From: Methanosaeta sp. UBA80
GTDB taxonomy: Archaea; Halobacteriota; Methanosarcinia; Methanotrichales; Methanotrichaceae
NCBI GenBank assembly: GCA_002505805.1
Contig: DAWB01000228.1
Location: 1-7,291 of the forward strand
Direction: 5' to 3'
Length of the DNA: 7,291 nucleotides
The position numbers and the translations under genes were made by a program. This document shows positions 1 through 4,833 of the stretch, piece after piece; positions within the stretch are counted from its first letter, which is position 1, and each line of letters begins with the position of its first letter. Below the pieces are notes generated by a model that worked only from the letters and a program-made list of their open reading frames with translations, did no database searches and had not been told where the DNA came from.

Positions 1-1037
1 TTGGCCTCTTTGGTTATGTTGATGGAGGCGGTGTAGTTTGTGGGTACTTGTATCGTCTCGGAGGTATCTGATGCAATTAAGATTTCTCCACAAACATCTG
101 CATTGGCAGACGCAACTGCATAGTTCGTTATGTTCGAACAGACATCGTTCTTGCCGACCGTGTATTCGTAAAATCCGCTGGCTTTATCCTGGAAATTTAA
201 TAGAGATGTGGTGTTCAGTGTTATCGGCGTCTCAATACCAGGTGAAGGTCCTCTTATATCCATTACTGCGAGGCTCATAAGGCGTACGTTGCCTGTGTTT
301 GTAACGATGTATTCGTAAGTGATTTTGTCTCCCACTGTCGGTGGTCCTAGAATTATATCTCCCTTCGCATCTTTGAGGAATTTCACTGACTTGGTTACAT
401 TGAGATCAGGAATACCGGTAAGAATCGACAACGTGTAATTCTCACCACAATGAGCGGATGGGTGACTACCGCAATCCAAAGTATTGCTGCAATTGTCTGA
501 GTCGGATTTTGAAGTGACCCAGGTTACTAAGTGAACGTCTAAAATGAGATTGTCTCCGTAAGTCCAGTCAATTTGGCAAAGTGTATAATTTGTGGATAAT
601 CCCCCTGGTGCCCCGGGGATAATTTCGCCCCCAGGAACAAGCTGTTTGATTTCAACATTCTTGCTTGGGTCGTCCAAATTTATCAAATCAGCCCACAAAT
701 AAAGACAATACCGATCCGATGCACCATTATTGCGGACTGTAATATTTACATCAACCGGAACAATATCCCCCGGTTCATAGTCGCATGGATCAAAATCAGC
801 CAACCATGCATATTCTACAGTTACATCTTCCTGCGTGCATGTCCAAACGCAATTGTCCGGAAAATCTTGGGCTAGAGATGGAATTCCTAAGGAGAAGAGA
901 ATTGCAAGAGATATCAATAGAAGGGTAAAGCTAGATTTCCATGCAACCACATACTTTAGGGTCTTGTTCAAAAATCTACTACATAGCAAGCCAAACTTAT
1001 CTTGCTCCCTATCAGTGTATATTCGTCCAAATAACAT
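1..1037 (-). CDS. Secreted repeat-domain surface protein (partial, runs off left edge)
   Basis: 345 complete codons are open from ATG at 1037 leftward with no stop, so the C terminus is missing. The start is the first ATG after an in-frame stop, with a GGTG Shine-Dalgarno-like element about 10 nt upstream. Residues 1-34 form a long charged N-region, 36-55 are hydrophobic, and S-L-A56 before Q57 is a plausible signal peptidase site, so the product should be exported. Residues 58-205 look like a beta-sandwich of CARDB type. Residues 211-331 form a DUF11/DUF7507-like repeat with the hallmark ITYEYIVTNTG (239-249). Another repeat seems to begin near 335 (ASINITKEA). The exported part has nine N-X-S/T sequons (N98, N150, N182, N200, N213, N275, N302, N334, N340) and ten cysteines, which fits a glycosylated, disulfide-bonded surface protein. 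Ligand and role are unknown. The gene is divergent from a second exported protein that shares the repeat. Confidence 0.88.
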   Translation of the reverse strand, partial: MLFGRIYTDREQDKFGLLCSRFLNKTLKYVVAWKSSFTLLLISLAILFSLGIPSLAQDFPDNCVWTCTQEDVTVEYAWLADFDPCDYEPGDIVPVDVNITVRNNGASDRYCLYLWADLINLDDPSKNVEIKQLVPGGEIIPGAPGGLSTNYTLCQIDWTYGDNLILDVHLVTWVTSKSDSDNCSNTLDCGSHPSAHCGENYTLSILTGIPDLNVTKSVKFLKDAKGDIILGPPTVGDKITYEYIVTNTGNVRLMSLAVMDIRGPSPGIETPITLNTTSLLNFQDKASGFYEYTVGKNDVCSNITNYAVASANADVCGEILIASDTSETIQVPTNYTASINITKEA

Positions 1038-1094
1038 GATGATATCACACCTTTAACGATGATCTATATCCTTGTCTGAAATCCAGCTCCGGAG

Positions 1095-1163
1095 TCATAG
1101 TTTAATTTTATATGTTTTATATGAAGCGAGTTCAAAATATTTGATTTCCGACACCCCGATCAT
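1095..1163 (-). CDS. Possible 22-residue ORF coupled to the preceding small ORF
   Basis: ATG at 1163 overlaps the TGA of the 39-residue ORF in an ATGA arrangement typical of translational coupling. The 22 codons begin MIGVSEIKYFELASYK and end KIKL before TGA at 1097-1095. Alternatively the two frames are halves of one roughly 60-residue gene split by a one-base indel near the run of five A at 1166-1170. The candidate TATA box of the downstream surface-protein gene lies within this ORF, which weakens the case. Existence is doubtful. Confidence 0.18.
   Translation of the reverse strand: MIGVSEIKYFELASYKTYKIKL
1105..1112 (-). promoter_or_regulatory. Candidate TATA box for the left surface-protein gene
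   Basis: On the minus strand this reads TATAAAAT, preceded by an A-rich stretch that could act as BRE. Initiation about 26 nt downstream would fall near 1082 and give a leader of about 45 nt carrying the GGTG element. A second AT-rich TATA-like run lies just upstream (about 1117-1124), so the exact box is uncertain. The position is inferred from spacing only. Confidence 0.4.
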
Positions 1164-1279
1164 ACTTTTTGCACCTTTGAGTTCAATATTCGAATTATCG
1201 TTGCTATTTGGAAATCTGGCATTTCATACAGAGTCTCCTTTGCGGCGACACCAAGATTTTCGCAAAGTTCTATCACCAT
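1160..1279 (-). CDS. Possible small protein, 39 residues, unknown function
   Basis: I do not recognise this product. The ATG at 1279 is preceded by a strong Shine-Dalgarno run (GGAGGGAGAC on the minus strand, 1285-1294) at good spacing. A TATA-like TTTATATA lies further upstream (1358-1365). The predicted peptide starts MVIELCENLGVAAKETLYEM and continues with an amphipathic, helix-prone stretch ending in KVQKV. Its codons are mixed and not obviously random. The stop overlaps the ATG of a second tiny ORF in another frame (ATGA junction at 1160-1163), and together they end 57 bp upstream of the surface-protein start. It may be a real small gene, a leader ORF, or the remnant of a frameshifted longer gene. 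The ribosome-binding site is the main argument in its favour, and the short length is the main argument against. Confidence 0.35.
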   Translation of the reverse strand: MVIELCENLGVAAKETLYEMPDFQIATIIRILNSKVQKV

Positions 1280-1357
1280 TTTATGTCTCCCTCCAAGCTA
1301 AACATTAAAGTTTATTTGTCATGGATTTTGCTTTGCTTATACCTGTAATTAACTTAC

Positions 1358-1365
1358 TATATAAA
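1358..1365 (-). promoter_or_regulatory. Candidate TATA box for the small minus-strand ORFs
   Basis: The minus strand reads TTTATATA, a good archaeal TATA element. Initiation near 1335-1340 would give a leader of about 55 nt before the ATG at 1279, including the strong GGAGGGAG site. The surrounding DNA is so AT-rich that chance matches are common. Confidence 0.3.
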
Positions 1366-1662
1366 GATATCTATTCAGATATTGATCTATTAAAATACAA
1401 ATTTGATTCAATATCCGAATAAGAAAAAATTATTGAATATAAATTATATAATGTGCATCTATTCAATTCATAGACCGGAGCATAAGATTAAAACTAATCA
1501 TTGAGATATTAGGATCAATTGATAGGTCAAATAAGTATCTTGATTAGGTTCTGCACAATAATCTCAATTTGAAAATAGAAACTTTTTATATTATCAACAT
1601 TTAGATTAAAATTCAGTATATATATAAATATATCTCTTTTAGTAAAAGTTATTATCAAAAGG

Positions 1663-1670
1663 TTTAAATA
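1663..1670 (+). promoter_or_regulatory. Candidate TATA box for the 1714-2913 gene
   Basis: TTTAAATA is preceded by the purine-rich CAAAAGG (1656-1662), which resembles a BRE. Initiation about 26 nt downstream would be near 1692 and give a short leader of about 20 nt that still contains GGGAGG. Another TATA-like run at 1618-1630 is an alternative. Confidence 0.45.
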
Positions 1671-1697
1671 ATGATAAAGATAGATATCTTATCCAAA

Positions 1698-1703
1698 GGG
1701 AGG
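1698..1703 (+). promoter_or_regulatory. Shine-Dalgarno GGGAGG supporting the 1714 start
   Basis: GGGAGG lies 10 nt upstream of the ATG at 1714. It supports this start over the internal Met31 codon at 1804, which has no comparable site. Confidence 0.6.
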
Positions 1704-1713
1704 CAAAGTAATT

Positions 1714-2913
1714 ATGAAAAAGATCTTGGTGGCTACCGATAGACCTAGCAACGCGGGGACTAATATGGAAAGCTGCAATGCAGGTTGCAGTAGAGAATCT
1801 ATAATGAATTTTTGTTTTAATAGGTTTGCATTCCTTATCCTGATTATAGCTCTCTTGATAGTAATCTTTCCTCTTGCTGATGCAAATAAAACCTTGATGA
1901 AACAGGTGAAGCAAGGTGATTCAATAACCTATAATTACATCGTAACCAATACGGGAACAGCCAATCTTACGGAGCTTAAAGTCGTTGATGATCAAATTAT
2001 GCCTATTTATATTTCAGGAGATGATAATAACGACGGCTGGTTAAATCTCACCGAGGTCTGGATTTATAAAGCCCTCTATAGAGTTCGGCAATCCGACCTC
2101 AATGGAGACATTATCAATAAAGCCACCGCATCTGCTCGAGATCCCTGCGGAAATCCTGTCAAGGATACGGATATCGCAATCGTAAAGACTGCCTATAAGG
2201 ATGGAGAGCCTATCCAGTACGGCCAGTTCTGCGAAGCCCAAAAGATCACCGGGACTGGTATCATCGATGCAAGTACCTCCATGCGCGACAAAAAAATCGC
2301 CCTTGAATACTATAATACGATGAATGGCGATGGAGATATCGAGCTGGATCAGGAGCAAGCCTATTCAGAGGTTTCAGATAAATTAAAAAGAAGCATCGAA
2401 TCAGTAAATGGGGGTAAGGAAAGCACGCTCAACCTATACGAGAACTCGCGACTAACTTACTCTGGGAATAATCCACTTCAGGGGGAGAAATATCTGCATT
2501 CAGAGTCCCTTTACGGTGGAACTGGAGCTAATGTGCGCGAAGCATTCTCAGTGCAAGATATGGAGAAGGAAGAGGTATCCTTCTTTGCTCAGACCATGCC
2601 ATACCAGCCTCGCGATGGTTTGAAGAATTTCCGGAAAGGCATGAAAGAAGGAGGAAGAAATATCAAAAGAGTAGATCAGCTTATGAAAACCAAAGAAGGC
2701 ATCAGCAATCCCGCTTATCTCCTGGGCCTGCAAGTCAAGAACACGTTCAATGGCACATGGGGAACTGATGCATCCTGGCATAAGATATTCTACAAAAATA
2801 TAAAAGCTCATGAAATGTTCTCAGGAAATTTTGAGGTAGAAAAGCAGATCAAATTCCATCAATACCCTGTAAAAGATAAGAGCGAGATGGCTTGCAATGG
2901 AATAGACTGTTGA
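1714..2913 (+). CDS. Exported protein: DUF11/DUF7507-like domain plus unknown C-terminal module
   Basis: This is a 399-residue protein. Residues 1-37 are a long N-region with a basic tail, 38-55 are strongly hydrophobic, and A-D-A57 before N58 is a plausible signal peptidase site; retention as a membrane anchor is possible. Residues 62-158 form a repeat domain with ITYNYIVTNTG (71-81), shared with the divergent gene on the left. Inside it DDNNDGWLNLTE (103-114) matches an EF-hand-type calcium loop, with D103, N105, D107, G108 and E114 in the expected places. NGDGDIELD (204-212) is a weaker acidic loop. Residues 176-399 (KITGTGII..., then DKKIALEYYNTMNGDGDIE) look like a methanogen lineage-specific module of unknown role. 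Mature cysteines are C145, C173, C394 and C399, the last being the final residue. Three glycosylation sequons are present (N84, N111, N346). It appears monocistronic, and a T-rich tract follows. A surface role is inferred; the ligand is unknown. Confidence 0.9.
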   Translation: MKKILVATDRPSNAGTNMESCNAGCSRESIMNFCFNRFAFLILIIALLIVIFPLADANKTLMKQVKQGDSITYNYIVTNTGTANLTELKVVDDQIMPIYISGDDNNDGWLNLTEVWIYKALYRVRQSDLNGDIINKATASARDPCGNPVKDTDIAIVKTAYKDGEPIQYGQFCEAQKITGTGIIDASTSMRDKKIALEYYNTMNGDGDIELDQEQAYSEVSDKLKRSIESVNGGKESTLNLYENSRLTYSGNNPLQGEKYLHSESLYGGTGANVREAFSVQDMEKEEVSFFAQTMPYQPRDGLKNFRKGMKEGGRNIKRVDQLMKTKEGISNPAYLLGLQVKNTFNGTWGTDASWHKIFYKNIKAHEMFSGNFEVEKQIKFHQYPVKDKSEMACNGIDC

Positions 2914-2923
2914 ATATCCTAAA

Positions 2924-2947
2924 TTTTTATTATATTAATCTCTTTCT
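2924..2947 (+). terminator. T-rich candidate terminator after the exported-protein gene
   Basis: TTTTTATTATATT, then a pyrimidine run, begins about 10 bp after the stop codon. Archaeal termination commonly uses T-rich stretches on the coding strand without a hairpin. The region is AT-rich in general, so the call is modest. Confidence 0.4.
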
Positions 2948-3190
2948 GCAGGCTGTATGAAAGACGGCTAGTCCAAATGATCTCGCATGCAGTAGGTCCT
3001 TGATTCGCGATATACTGCAAAGCTAGCTCAAATTCTTTTCCAGATTTCTCTCATAAGAACAGTTTAGATTTGTTTAGCTCAATGAATTAAGAGAGATATT
3101 AATCCTTGGTCCAAGAAAGATCTTTGCAGCCCACCATATTAAAGGCATAATCATAAATGCCACAAAAATAAGCCATCAAGAAATAAACTA

Positions 3191-3198
3191 TTTATATC
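3191..3198 (+). promoter_or_regulatory. Candidate TATA box for the winged-helix regulator
   Basis: TTTATATC lies about 45 nt upstream of the ATG at 3239. Initiation near 3220 would leave a leader of about 20 nt containing the GGGG at 3230-3233. TTATATC recurs at 3211-3217; if that copy were used as the TATA element, the transcript would start close to the ATG and be leaderless. Confidence 0.4.
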
Positions 3199-3238
3199 AT
3201 AGAGTATTTGTTATATCTAAAAATAGAATGGGGTAAAT

Positions 3239-3634
3239 ATGAGACAATTCTCGGTTAAAGTTCTGGATGATGCCGACAGGGAGTTTGTGGAGGTCCTGCG
3301 AGAGCTGAACATTCCCAGAAATGTGGCCAGCATGATCACCTATCTGGCCAATGTGGAGGAGGCCACATCAAGGGAGATTGAGATTGGCTCCAACCTGCGG
3401 CAGCCAGAGGTCAGCATCGCCATGCGCACCCTACGTAATAATAATTGGGTGGAGGAGAGAGAGATTAAAAAAGATGGTAAGGGCCGACCGATGAAGGTAT
3501 ACAGGCTTACCATATCCCTGGACCAGATCATAAAGCACTTTGAGGATGAGAAGCGCCGGGAGTCGGCCAAGACCCTGGAGAGCATAGCCAAGCTTAAAGA
3601 GCTCTCCAGAGGCATCAGCGAGACTCCAGTTTGA
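3239..3634 (+). CDS. Winged-helix DNA-binding transcriptional regulator
   Basis: This 131-residue cytoplasmic protein is probably a dimeric DNA-binding regulator. Residues 5-40 form a helical lead-in (VKVLDDADREFVEVL, then IPRNVASMITYLA). The helix-turn-helix spans about 42-70: TSREIEIGSNL is the support helix and RQPEVSIAMRTLRNNNWV holds the recognition helix. The wing is 72-90, with the basic turn KKDGKGRPMKVY. A charged amphipathic helix (95-124) is likely the dimer interface. The pattern 'R(Q)PEVSxAMRxLR...W...REx...GKGRPxKxY' matches a family annotated as ArsR/MarR-like regulators in haloarchaea and methanogens. I see no cysteine or obvious effector pocket, so the signal is unknown. Start: ATG at 3239 with weak GGGG 5 nt upstream. 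The next genes on the right face it convergently, so it is likely transcribed alone. Targets are unknown. Confidence 0.88.
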   Translation: MRQFSVKVLDDADREFVEVLRELNIPRNVASMITYLANVEEATSREIEIGSNLRQPEVSIAMRTLRNNNWVEEREIKKDGKGRPMKVYRLTISLDQIIKHFEDEKRRESAKTLESIAKLKELSRGISETPV

Positions 3635-3685
3635 ATTGCTCAGAAAATCGGGCCAAAGGACAGCCAAAATAGAATGCGGGCCGGA

Positions 3686-3706
3686 GGATGGATGCTGCAT
3701 CCTTCC
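3686..3706. terminator. Inverted repeat between convergent genes, possible transcription end
   Basis: The core GGATGCTGCATCC (3690-3702) is a near-perfect palindrome. It extends by GGA/TCC (3686-3688, 3704-3706) across one T-T mismatch. It lies between the regulator stop (3634) and the small minus-strand ORF stop (3734), where transcripts converge. No T-tract follows directly on either strand, so it may equally be a protein site or chance. A T-rich run at 3806-3815 is an alternative plus-strand end signal. Confidence 0.3.
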
Positions 3707-3733
3707 ATCCAGACCCTGGGCCGGGAGGGCTCT

Positions 3734-3865
3734 TTACTTCTCCTCTTGGCCCCGGCCCCGCAGATCATCCAGGTTTTCTTCCATGAGCTTCTTGCTTTTG
3801 ATCTCTTCTTTTTTGCCACCTTTTCTCTCTGCATTTCTCTTCTTAAAATCAGCCAAGAACCTCAC
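3734..3865 (-). CDS. Probable small, highly charged protein (43 residues)
   Basis: I do not recognise a family. The frame opens with GTG at 3865 directly after an in-frame TAG and ends with TAA at 3736-3734. The peptide begins MRFLADFKKRNAERKGGKKE (GTG read as Met) and ends in LRGRGQEEK. It is almost entirely K, E, R, D and G after a short hydrophobic start, so it is probably disordered or helical and may bind nucleic acid; that is inference from composition. Its codons (CTG GAT GAT CTG CGG GGC) resemble those of the GC-richer neighbours. It lies 45 bp downstream of the methyltransferase on the same strand and may share its transcript. No clear Shine-Dalgarno precedes the GTG, and a TTG three codons in, after GGTGAGG, is an alternative. 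An overlapping minus-strand frame from ATG at 3834 looks less protein-like. Confidence 0.42.
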   Translation of the reverse strand: MRFLADFKKRNAERKGGKKEEIKSKKLMEENLDDLRGRGQEEK

Positions 3866-3910
3866 CTATCTCTCAACAGGACCAGAACTCTAATTAACCT
3901 TTCCCATAGA

Positions 3911-4786
3911 TCAGGGCCTTAAAGCCAGGCAGGCCCATTGATCATAAATCCCCTTACCATCGCGATTGTCGATTACCTCCGCCTTCCAGCCCTCTCCCTG
4001 TAGCGCCCTCGCGATAAGCTCCGCCTCTTTTTGAGTATAAACCGTAAATAGTACCCTCTCCTCCGCCAGGGCAGCAGACAGAAGAAGGATCTCTCTCCAG
4101 GCCGGCCAGTTGAAATCGTCGATCAGCCCGACCATAAAGCCCAGCACGGCCCGGAAGGATTTGGGGAGAAAGATGGATGAGAGCAGCCTGGCGTCTAAGA
4201 CCATGCACCTCTCCGGCTCCAGCTTCCCGGCCTTGAGGCCCTGGCAGACCTCGCAGCGATCCGAGTCCACGACCATGGGGCGATGTCCCAGGCGCAGCAA
4301 AGCCTGGGTGGCCATGCCGCTGCCACAGCATATCTCCAAGAGACGTCCCTCTTCCGGGAGCATGGGCGGCAGAAGATGCATCAGCCGCTCTATTCTCTCC
4401 TCCACATATTGAGTCCCGGCCTGCGGCAAGCAGCTTTGGCAGAAAAGCTCTCCGGCTAAAGAGAGGGATAGGCATTCATTTATGGCCAGCAGGAAGTCCT
4501 CTTCCTCAGCCTCCACCCTCCGCCCGATCAATGACTGCCATCCTTCCGCCTCCTGGGCCGTGATCTTGCGCTTTGAGTATCTGTCGGTGATCACAAGCCA
4601 GATGGGGGCGGGCTCTTGCAGATGCAGAGCATATCCCAGGCCATTGATCTCAATGCCGCCGTCTGCATCCAGACCCTCCTTCAGTATCTGCTCTGTGACC
4701 GGCAGGTCCAGAAGATCCTGCCAGGACTCTTCCGCCAAAAGGATGCTCTCCTGATCATCCAGCTCCAGTATACGATTTAGCAGCAC
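3911..4786 (-). CDS. Class I SAM-dependent methyltransferase with CxxC pairs
   Basis: This 291-residue cytoplasmic protein is a predicted S-adenosylmethionine-dependent methyltransferase; the substrate is unknown. Residues 1-110 form a family-specific N-terminal domain. The Rossmann methyltransferase core runs from about 127 to 290: motif I LLEICCGSGMAT (149-160), motif II MVVDSD (171-176, acidic D174 at the ribose position), VLDARLL (196-202), and strand/motif IV region FRAVLGFMVGLIDDFNW (211-227). Cysteines cluster unusually: CQSC (116-119), CC (153-154, inside motif I) and CEVC (178-181), which suggests a metal or Fe-S site near the SAM pocket. The start is GTG at 4786; an extended GGGGGAGG lies 14 nt upstream, rather far, but no closer in-frame start exists. 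It is divergent from the MutS-like gene with 47 bp between starts, so the promoters must overlap. A link to DNA metabolism is inferred from position only. Confidence 0.82.
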   Translation of the reverse strand: MLLNRILELDDQESILLAEESWQDLLDLPVTEQILKEGLDADGGIEINGLGYALHLQEPAPIWLVITDRYSKRKITAQEAEGWQSLIGRRVEAEEEDFLLAINECLSLSLAGELFCQSCLPQAGTQYVEERIERLMHLLPPMLPEEGRLLEICCGSGMATQALLRLGHRPMVVDSDRCEVCQGLKAGKLEPERCMVLDARLLSSIFLPKSFRAVLGFMVGLIDDFNWPAWREILLLSAALAEERVLFTVYTQKEAELIARALQGEGWKAEVIDNRDGKGIYDQWACLALRP

Positions 4787-4833
4787 GGGTAAGGATTCTT
4801 CCTCCCCCGCATATCAATCTTCTTGCCCGCTAT
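4787..4833. promoter_or_regulatory. Compact shared divergent promoter region
   Basis: Only 47 bp separate the two divergent starts. The minus-strand Shine-Dalgarno (GGGGGAGG, complement of 4801-4808) sits in the middle. No Shine-Dalgarno precedes the plus-strand ATG, which suggests a leaderless or very short leader transcript. Possible TATA elements lie inside the opposite coding regions (minus: CATATAG at 4836-4830; plus: GTATACGATTTA at 4768-4779), so the two promoters would overlap physically. Confidence 0.4.

Larger units (their letters stand above)
1038..1713. other. AT-rich divergent intergenic region (676 bp)
   Basis: This spacer lies between two divergent exported-protein genes. It is very AT-rich: 1361-1440 has 14 G+C in 80 bases. 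It holds promoter-like elements for both directions and two tiny minus-strand ORFs listed separately. It also holds a near-repeat of TTCAATATTCGAAT (1182-1195 and 1407-1420, 13 of 14 identical). ATTCAATA (1406-1413) and TATTGAAT (1431-1438) form an 8-bp inverted pair. A plus-strand open frame at 1072-1308 was judged spurious. I see no tRNA or recognisable structured RNA. Confidence 0.6.
2914..3238. other. Intergenic spacer (325 bp), no confident gene
   Basis: The spacer holds the T-rich tract after the upstream gene and the promoter of the regulator. It also contains an inverted pair TGCAGTA (2988-2994) and TACTGCA (3013-3019) with an 18-base loop, which could form a 7-bp stem. A 29-codon hydrophobic open frame on the minus strand (3163-3074, GTG start) has no ribosome-binding site and was not accepted. 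I see no tRNA, repeat array or mobile-element end. Confidence 0.55.

Noticed and set aside
38..280. Plus-strand open frame of 80 codons
   Set aside because: It lies antisense within the long partial surface-protein gene, has no ribosome site, and has an unprotein-like composition.
1072..1308. Plus-strand open frame of 78 codons in the divergent spacer
   Set aside because: It has no Shine-Dalgarno or matching promoter and covers the better-supported minus-strand promoter and small ORFs.
1380..1480. Short AT-rich repeats resembling a CRISPR or replication-origin element
   Set aside because: There are only two copies of the motif, with no regular spacing, no cas genes, and no Cdc6/Orc1 gene nearby.
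3074..3163. Minus-strand 29-codon hydrophobic frame (GTG start)
   Set aside because: It has no ribosome site. T-rich DNA yields hydrophobic peptides by chance. A weak TATA-like match at 3190-3197 alone is not enough.
3636..3922. Overlapping plus-strand frames after the regulator
   Set aside because: They are antisense to the charged small ORF and the end of the methyltransferase; their Phe/Leu/Ser-rich translations mirror Lys/Glu codons of the other strand.
3954..4475. Minus-strand open frame of 173 codons
   Set aside because: It is an alternate frame of the methyltransferase, which carries clear SAM-binding motifs in its own frame.
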